Shown piece by piece: positions 23,751 through 36,700 of a stretch of DNA of 64,000 nucleotides. Under the pieces are notes generated by a model that saw only the letters and a list, made by a program, of their open reading frames with translations, did not search any database and was not told the DNA's origin. This stretch comes from Paragyromitra xinjiangensis (taxonomy: Eukaryota; Ascomycota; Pezizomycetes; Pezizales; Discinaceae): NCBI GenBank assembly GCA_038503065.1, contig JBCAMK010000004.1:2059001-2123000 (forward strand), given 5' to 3'. Both the position numbers and the translations under genes were made by a program. Every line of letters begins with the position of its first letter. The first letter of the stretch is position 1.

Positions 23751-25682
23751 TTAAACCAATGGTCCTCCGTAAAACATTGCTCTAATTTTTTTTGCCCACA
23801 ATGTTAGCGATCTGTGAGAATTAACTAGGGGAAAATTTGTGTCATACTTCCTAATATCTTTGACCCAAGCCTTATTAGTATTTTTATCCACTAAAATCGC
23901 CGCTTGCCCCCTCCTGCCCATCCTTCCCGTCCTCCCTAATCGATGGATGAAATCTATAGTGCTGAATGGAACATCGTAAAGCACAACGTTCTTCACCGTC
24001 TTCGTGTCTACTCCTCTACTCGCAATATCTGTGGTCACGAGGACTGCCATCCTATCCATGGCTTTGACCTCAGGGCCAACTGCAGTTTTTGGGCCGGTGA
24101 AGTAATCCAAAACAGAGGTAGCCTTACGATCCGAGGTGTCTCTCTCAAGTGACGCTGCATCAAAGCCTTTCGATCGGAGATAGGAAGCCACCTCTTGAGT
24201 GGTTTCTCGCTCATTCACGAACACGATGACTTTCTTAATAAAACCTGCCTCGGACTCATCTTTGGCGAGTTTGTGAAGAGTATCTGCGCAGGCAAGAAGT
24301 TTGTTGCCGCGGTATGGGTCGGCATCGGCATCTACAATCGATAGCTGAACGCGGCGTGGGATAGCATGGAGATGTGGGGTGACAAGACGTTGCATATCGG
24401 GGTAGAGCTTTCGAAGGCTACGATCCAAAGATTTAGGAATAGTTGCAGAGCAAAGTATGAGGCGTTTTAGATTTTCAGCGCGTGAAACGACTGCTGAAGT
24501 GATGGGAGAGAAAGAACGATCAAACAAAGAATCGGCTTCATCGACAATAATGTGACTGCAGTTGGACAAGATCCTGGGGTCGCTTTCAGCCAGGCTGGAG
24601 AGTAGATGGGGTGTAGAAACTAGAATATCGATCGGAGCAGAAAACAGTCGGTTTCGGATTACACGGCCGGAGAAATCTCTGGAAATCAGAGCAGAACGGA
24701 GTTTGGCGACATGTGACATGGATTTGATGATGGAACCAACCTGGTTGACCAATTCTGCTGTAGGGACAAGTATGACAGCTCTGGGTTTGCCGTTGAGGTC
24801 CGTTCTTTCCACAGTCGGTATTTCAAGGTCGAACAATTCTTTTTGTTCCTTTTCTATCTTCTTTACCAGTGTCATCGCTTCCTCTTCCTCTTTTAAAGCC
24901 TCTTCTTTCCGTGCAACCTCCTCCTCACGTTTTAGGTAGTCTATCGTGGGAACGATATATGCCAACGTCTTCCCCGAGCCTGTCTCTGCCGCAACCAGGA
25001 ACGACTCAAACCGGCTTCCCGATACTGCTTTCTGCCTAGCCTTTAAACCCATCCCTGTCAGGGCCGGAATGGCAAGTCTTTGGACGGCGGTGGGTTGAAC
25101 AGTCGTCAAATCCTTTAAAACCTCGTTCGAGATAGCTTCCTTGATAGAAGGCAACAGATCAAAATCATTGAACGAGCCCCAAGGCTCAATTTTTGCCTCC
25201 ATATTTGTTCTTTGAGTCCACGAGACTGGAGATAGAGATTGCACCATCTTCATATGTTTAAATGAAGGTTTTTGTTTCCGATCCTGGGTATCTTTTCGAC
25301 CAGGCCTAGCATTGGGGTCGGATTTCCTAGCATCTTGAAATGATCTAGGCCGTAGTGGTGGAAGTTTTGCTTGTCGGACATTAAGACCACCAGTGCTTGG
25401 CTTTTGTTTCCTGTCGGCAACACGAGTGGAAAGTACTAGACGAGAGGGACGGTCACGTTGCCCGGAAGACGTGCGTGCCATACCTCGCGAGAAAATTTTT
25501 GAGGAAGCAAACTCGAGTGGTGGGGTCGGGTGTCCCAGACGGTGCAGGCACAGTAAGCATGTTGATGTTGACTGGACACGAAACATCGTGGATAAGGTAA
25601 AGTGAGGGGTGGAGGGGAGGATGATGCCTGACGTCTTACGTGGGTGAAGGGAAGGAGGAGGGAGAGACGAAACTGTCGTCAA
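23751..25682 (-). CDS. mrh4: Mitochondrial DEAD-box RNA helicase Mrh4
   Basis: ATP-dependent RNA helicase of the Mrh4 type, which in yeast helps assemble the large mitochondrial ribosomal subunit. It is a single exon of 643 codons. Visible motifs: Q-motif region VQPTAVQRLAIPAL (195-208), motif I AETGSGKT (232-239), Ia variant PTAELVNQ, Ib variant STPHL, DEAD (381-384), SAT (412-414), TDIASRGVD and HRLGRTGRMGRRGQA. A charged insert rich in Glu/Lys (about 251-290) follows motif I. The N-terminus is basic and Ser/Thr-rich. Translation may begin at Met33 (position 25586), since MFRVQSTSTCLLCLHRLG looks more like a mitochondrial presequence than the first 32 residues. Divergent from BUD4. Confidence 0.88.
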   Translation of the reverse strand: MTTVSSLPPPSLHPRKTSGIILPSTPHFTLSTMFRVQSTSTCLLCLHRLGHPTPPLEFASSKIFSRGMARTSSGQRDRPSRLVLSTRVADRKQKPSTGGLNVRQAKLPPLRPRSFQDARKSDPNARPGRKDTQDRKQKPSFKHMKMVQSLSPVSWTQRTNMEAKIEPWGSFNDFDLLPSIKEAISNEVLKDLTTVQPTAVQRLAIPALTGMGLKARQKAVSGSRFESFLVAAETGSGKTLAYIVPTIDYLKREEEVARKEEALKEEEEAMTLVKKIEKEQKELFDLEIPTVERTDLNGKPRAVILVPTAELVNQVGSIIKSMSHVAKLRSALISRDFSGRVIRNRLFSAPIDILVSTPHLLSSLAESDPRILSNCSHIIVDEADSLFDRSFSPITSAVVSRAENLKRLILCSATIPKSLDRSLRKLYPDMQRLVTPHLHAIPRRVQLSIVDADADPYRGNKLLACADTLHKLAKDESEAGFIKKVIVFVNERETTQEVASYLRSKGFDAASLERDTSDRKATSVLDYFTGPKTAVGPEVKAMDRMAVLVTTDIASRGVDTKTVKNVVLYDVPFSTIDFIHRLGRTGRMGRRGQAAILVDKNTNKAWVKDIRKYDTNFPLVNSHRSLTLWAKKIRAMFYGGPLV

Positions 25683-26521
25683 TCAAAACTTGGCTACCCA
25701 AGGAAATTTAATGATTGGCGAGAAAAGTGCAGAAGAAGAAAAAAAAGAACAGAACCTAGCAGGAATGGATGGATCACAGCCAATCAATTGCTAGTCAGAC
25801 AATTACCCGCCACGCGCGCAGTGTTTCTTGCGCATGTAAATTATCGGCACCAGGATGAACACAGCTGGGGAACAGCGTGCAGTGCAGGGGGTTTGTAAGT
25901 ACTGTCGATCGTGGCCGCGGCGATTAGTTGCTACGGCAACGTCACTCTTCCCCCTCTCCCACCCGCTGTTTGTTTTTCACAGCAACACCTCTCCGTCAAC
26001 GTCCCATGTACACATCGTAAGCACAAGTGTACACACAGTCTGGCGCAGTTCCGTAGCACCTCGCAGGTACATACATAGCTGCACCCGCCTTCTGGCTGGT
26101 CATCCATCTCCGTTCTCCTCTTCCTATTCACCCATCTCGTTCCACATCTTGCATGCCTCTGGCTATCGAGTAAACAGCGTCTAACTGCACGACACACCCG
26201 CATGCCCTCGTTGTGATCTCTCTTTTTTCTCCGTTGCTCCCTTCCCCTTCTCTTTCTCACTCCTATACTACATCCACTAACCCCCCTTCGCCTGCCTCTC
26301 CGTCTCCTTCTCCCATCTCCCATCTCCCTTTGCTATCCGCTCTTTCCTTTGCTTTCCCTCTCTCCATCTCCCTCCTCCTCTACTATCGTTTTTTGCCAGC
26401 TATCGGTACTCGCCACTACGCCTTAGCTACCCACATTCGTTCTGTACAGCAAAGGACTGTTGGAGGACGCCAGTACTTTCAACATATACACAATCTAGTC
26501 AGCAGTGTGAGCTGACCTGTC
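25683..26521. other. Divergent MRH4/BUD4 promoter region
   Basis: 839 bases between outward-facing starts. It holds an RFX-type X-box (25927-25940) and a long C/T-rich leader (about 26210-26400) typical of fungal promoters. The frames on both strands here are low-complexity and are not treated as genes. Confidence 0.6.
25927..25940. promoter_or_regulatory. RFX-type X-box
   Basis: GTTGCTACGGCAAC is a palindrome of GTTGC/GCAAC half-sites around TACG. It matches the classical X-box GTTGCCATGGCAAC at 12 of 14 positions. It is 581 bp upstream of the BUD4 start and 245 bp upstream of the MRH4 start. RFX proteins bind such sites; which gene it serves is inferred only. Confidence 0.55.
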
Positions 26522-29500
26522 ATGGCAACAAAACCAACAGTAACCCCTCCTCCCCCCAGGCCTTGTTTGTGTTGGATCTCTACATGCAGTTACTGATACA
26601 AAGCTCTAGGTCACACCACTCCGAATACAAAAAGAATCGACTTCTCCAGAACCAGAAACACCTGCGAGAAATAGTTTACCATTGACTCGACCACTATCAG
26701 ATATCAGCCCAATGGAGCGAAGACGGAATAGCCCTTCCAACAAGGGAGCATCAAACGTGTGTGCCTCCAGCTACTCTACTGCAATGCGTCCTCAAACTAA
26801 CATTGTATCTCATGCCATCAGTCTAACGATGAGGTTCCTTTATCTTCGCCGTTCCCGAGCCCGAGCCCCTTTAACATCGCAAGGACAAGTTCCCCCCGTG
26901 CATTCTGGGAGGGAAAAAGTCAGGAAAATAATCGCCCACGTGGTGATTCTGTCGGACGCCGATCATCGCTGGAGAAGCTAAAACGAGCCTCTCGAGTACA
27001 GAATAACACCAAACTCTTCCAAAAGCCAGATGACAATGCTCCCCCACCACGGCCTATGAGCTACCATGGTGCTGGTCTATCATCACCGTACACTAGTCCT
27101 CAGATTTCACGGAACTCAAAGATTCCCATGCCACTGCTAAAAAAACCGGAACCACTAATTCGCCCTGAAACCCCTCCTAAACAGGTCCCAAAGCCGACAT
27201 CCATTCTTACGAGTCCGACTACACCCAGAATGCCAGGAAAGCCATCTTTGGTATCTTCATACAGGACGAATAATTATGAGGGTGATGGTGGATCTTATAC
27301 AGAATCAGAGGGGCATGAACAAATTAATAGGAGTCCCACTCGTCGGCCAAAGTCCGTTACATTCGACAAAGAGCCCCCTGATGTTTTGCACTATGAGATG
27401 GTAACCCCGGATCCATCTGTTGAAGGCTCGCCGGCGATGCAATACGACTCGGATGAAGATGAGGAGGACGAAGATGAGTTGGAGTATACGCCAGTCATTG
27501 AGCCTGATCATTGGGAAAGGATGGCATCGGAAGCTACCGCAGCCGCTTCGTTTGAAGATAATTTTCGTTCAACACCTTCGCCCAGTGCTCGGCCGCTCCC
27601 ACCCATCCCTGGTGTTTTCAACTCTCGTAGGGAAAGCAGTAGCCCATCCGGCAGCCGCCCTCTTCCCAGCATTCCCGTCACCAAAGCCGATTTGGAGAGT
27701 CTTGAGAAGGTACCATTAGAGGAGCGTGTGATGTTAATGATGCAAGAAGATATTGTGGATCACGAACAATCGTCTCGAAGAAATTCTACCGAGCCTAGTC
27801 GAGAGCAGGAGGAAGAGGATGCGGACGGTCTTGGGATCATGATGGATGATATATCTCTGAGTAACGGGGAGGGAGAAGGGAAACATGAAAGTCGACGTGA
27901 AAGCGTGAGCCCAACTCAACTAGTGGGAGCGGATACCTCGGATAACGACGAGAGTTCCCCGAACTCGAACAGAGAACCCGAGATAGAAAGTGGCTCCTCC
28001 AGTCACTACGAGTCGGCTCCTGAGTACGAGCCACCTCCCCGTATATCCCGTGAATCTATCAGGCGTCAAGTCGAGGCACGACGTGAACACTCATTTGACT
28101 CTCAACAAATTGATGAAGATCTTATTCCTGAAAACGACGCTTATGTGTATAACCGGGAAAATAGTCCAACTCAAGAAACAGCAATCGAAATTAAACAAGA
28201 GCATTCTGATGACGAGTCGATCGATGTTTATGCAATTCCGGACATGTACAATATTCCTGAACGTCCAGCATCGCGTTTCAATACTCGATCACCGGATCTT
28301 TCTGAAATCACTGACTCGGAAGCTTCCCGCTACGATAACGATGATGACGAGTCAAAATATAGTGATTTCGATGAGGATGAGAATGTTTCAGTCGCTACTC
28401 CCATCCCCTCGAGAGAGGAGTCGACTCCTACGCCGACAAATTTTCAACCGTCAACACAGCTTGTGCAAGGGGAGGAATCGGTCCAAGAGCAGGAGGTCGC
28501 GGGAGAGCAAGTCCAAGAAAATCTAGGAGCTGATACTTCATCAGGCGACCGCAGGATGAGCCTTCCGGAGTTTTCCTCTATTTTCGGAGATGAGGGATTG
28601 GGGCTTACAGCCTATATGACCCCTTCTCCACCACTGTTGCCCGCCGAGGCGCCTAAGCCGGAACCGTTAGAAATTGTACCTTCGAGCGAGCTTGCGCCAT
28701 CTAGCAGCATCGTACGAGAGTTCTTCGCGCAACGACCTGAATCTCCTGAAGACCAACTCGAACATGCTTTAGACGAGCCTGTCACAGATGATGAGGAAGA
28801 TACCGGGTCAGTTATTAGGCATAAAATATATCACTCAGACATCGAAGAAGAGGACGAGGAAGATTTTGACAGCAGCGAAGAGATTGACGATGGGGAGCTT
28901 AGTGACACTGGAACGATTCAGGCTGCTAGGTCCCCCTCTCCAGTTGCAGAGTCTATTGCAACAATTAGAGTACCTAGCGGAATGTTGAAAACCAGGGCTA
29001 GTGCTACTCCAGCGGACATGGCAGCAATGGCGGCCGCCCGGCGGCAAGTAAGCGGCGAAATAAGAATTCCCCCTCCAGTGCCCCGGATCCCCAAAGAGTA
29101 CCATAGCGAAGGCGAACCAAGCCTTAGCAGTGACGAGGAAGGTGACGTAGAAGGAGATGCTACCACAACTAAGAAGGGTCTTGAGGGGAAACGACCGGAA
29201 AAAAAGAGAAAGTCGATTGGCCTTCCCGCACTAGGGGAGTTCGAGTTTGATTTGAAGCTGGACGATCTCACAGAAGAGTTTGATCGGGTCATCGAAACAC
29301 AAAAGGTATTTTACTTCACACAAATTCAAGTCATCTTGCCCTAACAACCAATAGCGAGGATACTTGATGCGTCAGAACACGCGCGTCATACACGCATCTA
29401 GCCGAGATCCTGAGGAGGACGAGGCAGAACCTGCCCCTCGGCCCGGTCACTCACGTACTCAATCATGGTCTGTAGAGCCTTGGAAAACTTCTACCCGGAA

Positions 29501-31223
29501 GAAGAGTCAACGAGACTCGACTGGAGCTGTTGTCGTTAGAAAAAGGCCGTCAGCTGGTGGTGCTATACCTCCTTTGCCGGGTAAGGATGGCGTGGTATTA
29601 CCTATTGTCGATGAAAACGAGGCTGCAAGCACAACTTCGCAAGTTGAAGACGGAGCGGAGAGAGGTAGGCTATTTGTTAAGGTCATTGGAGTAAAGGATT
29701 TGACTTTACCATTACCTCAAGGTACGACAATTGCCTTTTTTACATCCCCAGTCCCTTTTTTTTGCTAAAAATAACACTTTTAGGCCAACCAACATACTTT
29801 TGCTTGACACTTGATAATGGCCTCCATTGCGTGACAACATCATGGTTGGAATTAGGAAAGAACGCACCAATCGGGCAGGAATTTGAGCTGTAAGATAAGC
29901 CGAGTGATACTGTGTGAAGGCTATGTTACTGATGATACTAGAGTTGTTTTAAACGATCTTGAATTTCAACTTACGCTGCAAACTAAGCTTGAGCAACCAC
30001 CACCGTCTCCGCCTAAGGCAGTTATCAAAGCTCTTCCTGCTAAACCCAAACAATCCACTTTTAGCAGAGTCTTTACTTCTCCAAAGAAGCGCAAGCAGCT
30101 TGAACAGCAAATGCAACAAATGCAACAAATGCAGCAGATGGAGCAACAGCAACTGCAACAGAGGCAAGAATCACCACAACCTGCAACTGCGTGGGATCTC
30201 CTCCACGGACTTGTCGCGCGAGACGGGTCGTTTGCCCGATCATATGTCTGCCTGACGGATTTTGAGACTAGAGCATTTGGCCGGCCATTTACCACTGACA
30301 TTAATTGCTTCAATGAGTGGGCGGTGGATACGGCCAGCGTAAAGAGTAAAAAGGGGCTGCAAGGTGCTTTGCAGCCAGCAAGGAAGGCTCCTTATAAGAT
30401 CGGGAAACTAGAGGTTCAACTATTATTTGTCCCCAAGCCATCGGGAGCCTCAGATGTGAGTCAAGCAAAAAGCGCTATAGCAATTTCATTAATCTAACAG
30501 TTAGCAGAAGGACCTTCCAAAAAGCATGAACGCAGCTATCCGGGAACTACGAGAAGCAGAGGCTACCATGAACAAAACATGGGAAGGGAATCTATCGCAG
30601 CAGGGCGGTGACTGCCCAGTAAGTTTGTCCCATTTTACGTTAGGCCCTAGCCCTGAGCTAATTGGTGATTCAAGTACTGGCGACGGAGATATTTCAAGCT
30701 TGTAGGACCACGATTAACAGCGTACCATGAAGCAACACGACAACCTCGTGCCACTATCAACCTCAGCAAGGCGTCAAAACTTATTAATGACCGAAATACC
30801 TTACTCGACCCCAACGTCAGTGGGCCTGGCAAGTCTCGTCGGAAATCTGGATTTTCTGAGGACGAAGAAGGATACATGTTTGTTGAAGAAGGGTTTCGCA
30901 TTCGATTTGGTAATGGCGAAGTCATCGACTTTTACGCCGACTCAGCCGAAGATAAGGCAGGATGGATTAAAGTCCTCGGTGAAACCATTGGTCGTATTCC
31001 CGATAAACGTGGATGGTGCGACCTGGTCATCTCTAAGGAGTCGAAGGAGAAAGCCGAAAAGGAGAAAACGCAGGCAACAGCAGCACGAGTTCGGGCAGCG
31101 CAAGCGCAAATGCGTCAGGTGCCCCCGTTGCCAACATCAAGACCACAACAGCACCCACAGTCGCATCCTGCTCCACCTCCAAGATCGAACCGGCGACCAG
31201 CTCCTGCACATCTATACCGATAA
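26522..31223 (+). CDS. bud4: Bud4/anillin-like septation protein
   Basis: Large anillin-related scaffold that organises septin and contractile ring assembly at septation sites. Exons are 26522-26539, 26610-26756, 26834-29305, 29355-29721, 29784-29889, 29942-30455, 30508-30618 and 30675-31223 (1427 residues). The first exon codes only MATKPT and joins to VTPLRIQK, a start typical of fungal Bud4. Residues about 60-850 are disordered and acidic. An anillin-homology segment follows (LTLPLPQG-QPTYFCLTLDNGLHC), then a Gln-rich linker (30102-30165) and a C-terminal PH domain from about 1246 (YWRRRYFKLVGPRLTAYHEA to AGWIKVLGETIG), then a charged, Pro-rich tail. Intron 6 ends in a tandem TAGCAG acceptor, so an extra Gln is possible. 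An RFX-type site lies upstream. Confidence 0.88.
30102..30165 (+). repeat. Gln-coding tandem repeat in BUD4
   Basis: ATGCAACAA occurs twice perfectly (30111-30128) and then as ATGCAGCAG and ATGGAGCAA, followed by more CAA/CAG codons. It encodes a Met/Gln run between the anillin-like and PH parts and is probably length-variable. Confidence 0.8.
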
Positions 31224-31818
31224 TCAGCTCTAGAAAAACATGCTTATGATACTCATGTCATGCCTGTCACCAATAGTTTTCATTGGAGTCTTCTTTCACT
31301 TGGTAGTATATAGTCACAGAACCTTTTTTTGTACTTTTTTTGCATTTCCTGGCTCTACTTATTTTACCTTTTTCATGATATCATAAGGGTTTTTCTTTTG
31401 GTGTATTACTGTTGCAAGTTTCCTTCATACTATTGAGGTTTTGCATGCTTATTCTCATTTGTAGTGGGTAATATTTTTTTAATCACTTGGAGTGTTGGGA
31501 GCGTTGAAATTTTGAGCTATCGTTTTGGTTTTGTTTTCATTAACGGAATAGGTGGGATGGGCAGAGGAAGGAAAAACGAGCGGTGGGGGCTTTCTTGATA
31601 CACTGTGCTGATTTTGAAAATCTAGTATTTCTTTTGTTTTTCTTTTCGTATTTTGGGTGGGCAGGAGTATGTATTTGCAGCGCAAATGGGGCTCAGATTC
31701 ATCCCCAGGAGGTCTTAGGTTGTGATAGTTTAAGAAAGCATAGCGGATATCTCGTTTCGTTATTCAATTCCTTTAGTAGTCCATTGAAAAATAACCAGGT
31801 GTTGATGCACACCGTCGT
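31224..31818. other. Convergent spacer BUD4/POP3
   Basis: T-rich 3' regions of two converging genes. I see no additional gene or repeat. Confidence 0.55.
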
Positions 31819-32734
31819 TTATACCATCTTTTCTATGCTGTCAACACGTACAATTGTCTTCTTCTTGTGCGAGGGAGGTGCTATGGTCTTCATAGCTCTG
31901 ACGGTAGTAGGCTGATATTCTAAAGAATCTTCTAGCCATGGCACCTTCACGGCTGGAACATTTTCCTCGAGAAAACGCAGCAGTGAGGCCGATCCTGGGG
32001 TGCCCTCAATTAACCCCAAAAATCCGACTTGCGGGATTGCGAGAGAAGCCGCTAACCGTGCTTCCATGCCCTTCGGAAGTTGAACCAGCCTCACTATTCG
32101 CTTAGGAGACGATCGCGAGGCGATGTTGCAGAGGAGCGGAAGGTGAGTGTGAAGTTGTGACGGCTGAGAGTCAGAACGGCAGACGAAGACAGCGACAAGG
32201 CGAGGAGACGATGGCGCTTCTCCAGCTGATGACGCTGCCGGAGCAGCCATTGACTCTAGGCGTCTAGTAGTAGAGTTTAGACCAATTGTTAGGAACGAAG
32301 TAAGTTCTGGGGGTGGTGGGGCTGGTGGCGTAGGTAGTGCTGAAGTAGAATTATCAATGGGAGGAACGTATTTCCGTTTTCGAGAACGCTTCCCTTTTGA
32401 GGGTTGGGCGTAGAGGGTTCGATGTTGGCCTATGGGTGTCAGGATACTGATAGAACGCGAAGAATGTTAGCTGTGGAGGGAAAAAAGCAATTGAATAGTG
32501 CGAGCGCAAATGGCGATTGCATAAAGTACCTGCATAGTAGATCCATAATTACATCCTGGTCTGTATTATTGATGCTCGGCCTAGATATAACAAAATTAGT
32601 CTAGGAGCGAGGTGTAACAACACGAGGTTTGTGTCCACCCACCATTCCACGACGGAGTTGGGCGAATCGAGGGAGAAGATGGTTTTTTTCCTCAATTCTT
32701 GATCCTTGACAGACTTGCCCATAGCTGTTGCCAT
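31819..32734 (-). CDS. pop3: RNase P/MRP subunit Pop3
   Basis: Predicted protein subunit of nuclear RNase P and RNase MRP (tRNA 5' and rRNA processing). Exons in transcript order are 32734-32643, 32580-32530 and 32446-31819 (256 residues). Junctions build SVVEWPSINNTDQDVIMDLL and CSILTPIGQHR, followed by a basic SKGKRSRKRKYVPP segment. The core has LVAVFVCRSDSQPSQLHTHL, RIVRLVQLPKGMEARLA and VKVPWLE, the pattern of the fungal Pop3 domain. A proline-rich linker (about 75-95) separates the halves. The start MATAMGKSVKDQ is the ATG nearest the conserved part; an in-frame ATG at 32722 is also possible. It is divergent from the deubiquitinase gene. Confidence 0.82.
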
Positions 32735-33751
32735 TGAGCGAGCGATCAATCGAGCCTTTCTTGGATAAGAGTAAGTGAAGGTGGTCTTGAAAGGGTGATG
32801 AATGATCTTGATGGGGCTGCACAGTCCGCAGGGTGAGCTGTGCAGATTTGGTAGGTTCCTTGGTGCGGGAGACTTGACAAAGTGAGTCTGCTTAGCCAAT
32901 CCTTGCAACTTAAAGGCACTGTCCGTATCGATAGTTGTACTACCGCATACAGATTACACATGCCTTTATCATAAAATTTGTATGGGGCTGAAGCCCAAAG
33001 GCAGTAAGGAGAAATTTGTGCCTTGCACGGTGCCTGCCCTAGTATTAACATTAAATGGGCTTGTGGTGTACGGCATTAGCAGATAAAGCTTCCCGGCTTC
33101 GCTCACCAATAAATCAAATTTACCCAAGGGGCAGTACATATAGTACCGACTAGAGTCCACAAAACCCCAATTTCCTAAGATGCTAATTCGCATGTCGAAT
33201 TTCGGCCCGGCTCTTCTTCTCAGAAGCTAAGCTAACCAATAGTAGAGAGATAACTAAATTTCGTCGCAAGGCTCACGAGTCAGAGCTCGAGTTTCCCCAT
33301 CAGCCGATCTGCTTATCGCTCAGTCATCCCTGCAATAACACACTCTTTTAGGTCCTTCGCTTTCGTCACTGCCTGCTTTTGAGCCAACTGCACTGACCCA
33401 AGCCTGCTCCCACCACAGGCACGCAGCCGCGCAGAAGTAGCAGCAGCAGGTAACTGCTAAAGTAAAAAAGACTCAATCTATTCTGCCTCTACTACATATC
33501 TGTCTGCCTGAACTAAGTACCTTAGGTGCATGTAGGTAACAGCTCTCTTGTCTAACTGACGCGAAAGCCACAAACACGTCTCTTTCACCTCTTATTCCCC
33601 CTCCACCAACAACCCTCCCCCCACCATCCCCTCCTGTATCAAACAACCACAGCCGTCATTGCTACTGCTTCTATACTTTCTTTTCTCATAACTATTTTCA
33701 AATCTTCACAGTGCCTTCCGTCCCAGCGACCGGGCAACCAAAGTTTTTTGC
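32735..33751. other. Divergent POP3/deubiquitinase promoter
   Basis: About 1 kb between outward-facing starts. The half nearest the deubiquitinase is strongly C/T-rich (33540-33700), as expected of a leader. Minus-strand frames here lack coding character. Confidence 0.55.
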
Positions 33752-36700
33752 ATGGAGAAGAATGGAGAGTTGGACTCGAGCTTTATGGCGGTCGATCCGG
33801 TCAGCCCAGCTAGCAATAACTCAAAAGAAGTTTCAGACGAACCCGCTGCTCCTCGTAGAAATTCCATCGACGATAACGACCCTTCTCGGCCCCGCAAACG
33901 GTTAGCTGCCATGGCCATCTATGATGATGCAGATAATACCAAGCAGGTTCTTCCAGCCAAGGATGAGCAATCACGCGGAGAGCCTGAGAGCAAGTCTCCA
34001 CGAAAGGATCAAGCCATGGAACACAAGAGCTACAATGGAGCGAGCAGCAAACCGGACGAGGCGGCTCTAGAGGACGAGCTAGCCTCGTCACCTTCAACCG
34101 TCCAAGGAACTAGCAACAAAATTACCATTCATCTTCGCACTCCACGTTTGACTGACCTAAAGGAAGATGGGCTGGAAGAAACCGTGGGTGATGATGAAAA
34201 TGATGGGCAAGACCAGCTGACACCTACATCTTCGGAACCACCTTTAGGTGCGGACTCGCTACAGGGTGATTCTCCAACTGGTTCATTGTGCAGCCCAGAA
34301 ATTGAGGTCGAGGAAGTCGAAGAGATGGAGGAAGACGATGATTTGGCTGGTCATATCACTATTGTAGATGACTACGTTAATAATCCTATCGCTCTGGGGG
34401 GTACCGTCAGGGCCAAAGAAATTATGGATACGGTCCTGGCCAAGCTCGAAAGAGGTTTGTCGTTACAAGGGGACTTCCAGGATCATATTCTGGCTGACTA
34501 TAGTGCAGACCCTTCTCCGTTACGGCAGTTGGAGGAGCTTATATCAACTATGTCGAGTTTCGTTGATGTTGTAGGGGATCAGATCGAAAACTTTTATAAG
34601 TTGTATCTTGTAAACCAGGATATTTGGCCCGGTTTACCAGGCCTAATAGATACTCTCATGAAGCGAACGTGGGTTTTCTTTTTTTTTCTGAAAAGTCGTA
34701 TTGGCAATTGCTGATATTTAATTTTCTCAGTGAACCGTTTGCGCCTGGTTTCTTCCGGAAGCAGAATGGCACGATAGTAGGATTAGAATCCATTGTGCGG
34801 GTCCTAGTGGAATTTTCACGACTGTCAGCTCTCATTGTTCGCTACGATGTGTCGAGCCTTGAGCATGTTCTTCCAGATATGGATATTACTCCTCTATCCT
34901 GGGCTTATCAGCGGTCTCTGTCCCTTATTTTGAGACCAAACCAGCTTTTCGCCCTATTACATCGTAACTACAACTTCAACATGGTCCTAGCCCTACCTCG
35001 AGTTATTGGGGCCTTCATAGATACCCATAATGGGTTGGAGTCGCTAAGGAAATTCGGAGATTTGATCCTGCAGCGAGTTCCAGTGCAACCCAAGCTTTTG
35101 GTTTACACAAGTTTTCCGTTGGATATATGCGCCAAGCTTATTCGATGCCTTGAGCTCGTGGGTAAAGATGAATTTGCACCAGATGATTGGAGTGACACCC
35201 AGGATGCCGTCTCCGATGTCGTACTCAGGATATTGACGTCTGTGGAGAACTTACTTGCGAGTCTACTTGAAACGCATATCCAGTTATTGATTATTAAGGA
35301 TTTCAATACGGGATTAAACTCACTGTGCACGCTTGTAGGTGCCTTTTATGGGATGAATGCAGCTGAACCAAGGGCAAGGAGTTTAATTCAAGAAAAGATT
35401 GGCAATAGTTATGGCGATATTGATATTAACGAGTTTCCCTCTCTCGCGGAATGGGCCTGCAGATTCCCTTTTCTATTAAAGATGCTTACAAGCAATCGGA
35501 TGGACTTTCGGTTGCAAGGTTTAATTAGAGCTACTGAACTTCTTGTTGGGGCGTGGCGAGAGTATTGTGGGAGCAGCAACAATGATTGGCACGACAGCAC
35601 CCTACTAAGGTACTACATACCTCTATTATCTAAGTTCCTTAATTGCCTTTGTGGATTATGCTAAAAATATGTTTTATTTTGTTCACTGCAGATTTTTGGC
35701 CCATTTTATTATCGACAACAAAGTCGTCGAGTACATTATGGGACCTGAATCGCATCATGAGCTTATTCGCCGAAGCGCAAACATAACTGGCTTTCTAATA
35801 GTAACCAGTACTACTACACCGGAAATTCGGCACGCCCTATGGCAACCAGTCGTTAATAACAAAGACCCACGAATAGTTCAAGCGACCCTTGCTATGCACC
35901 AAGACATGATACCGAATATGTCTATCCAATTTCTTGTCGAATTGAGCAAAAGGGTCCGGGATATACCGTTTTCCTCTTTCGATTCTCATATGATGGAGCT
36001 TGTGAGCCGTCTGTTGGAGGCAATTAAGACTACCTTTTACCAACAGCAGCAGGTACTAGGCAGACAATTATCTGAGAGCCCAAGGGACAGGTAACTGACT
36101 TTAAGGTGTAGGTTCTACGTCTAGATCCTGCACCCTATGAAATGTTGATTCGGCTTATTCGAATGGCCTCTCACGAGGAGGAAAACGCGACACCGAGTGG
36201 CGGGCTTCCGCCCTCCGTAATATTCGAATCTGCAGGAAAGGAACTAATGACATTAGCTGAGTATGGGCCAGCTGGAAGCCTCCGTAGAGAGATCTTCCAC
36301 GAGTGCATTAGAGATATCAAGGAGATGAATACAAGTGCTACTGGTAGTATCAACGTTATACAAGCGTTTTTGCGTATGTCCTCGCCGAAGTTCCCCGGAG
36401 ACTTGGGCTAACCTACAGTAGAACAGAGGCCTCGTACTGTCCGACCTGGTAGTCCTGGCTATGCGGAGGACATCGAATATCTTATCAAAGAGCTGAACCT
36501 AGCTGAGTTACTAGTTAATGAGATCGCTAGATTTGTTGACTCTCACAGTGAACATGATCATTATTCTACATTACGCCGATTGAAGGCGCGCTTGGAACTT
36601 CTTCAAATCATCTTACACAACTCGCCTGAATGCTTAACGCCTTGTCTAGGCAAAAAGCTCTGGACATATCTGGTGGGAGAGAAGGCACTAGGCACGTCCG

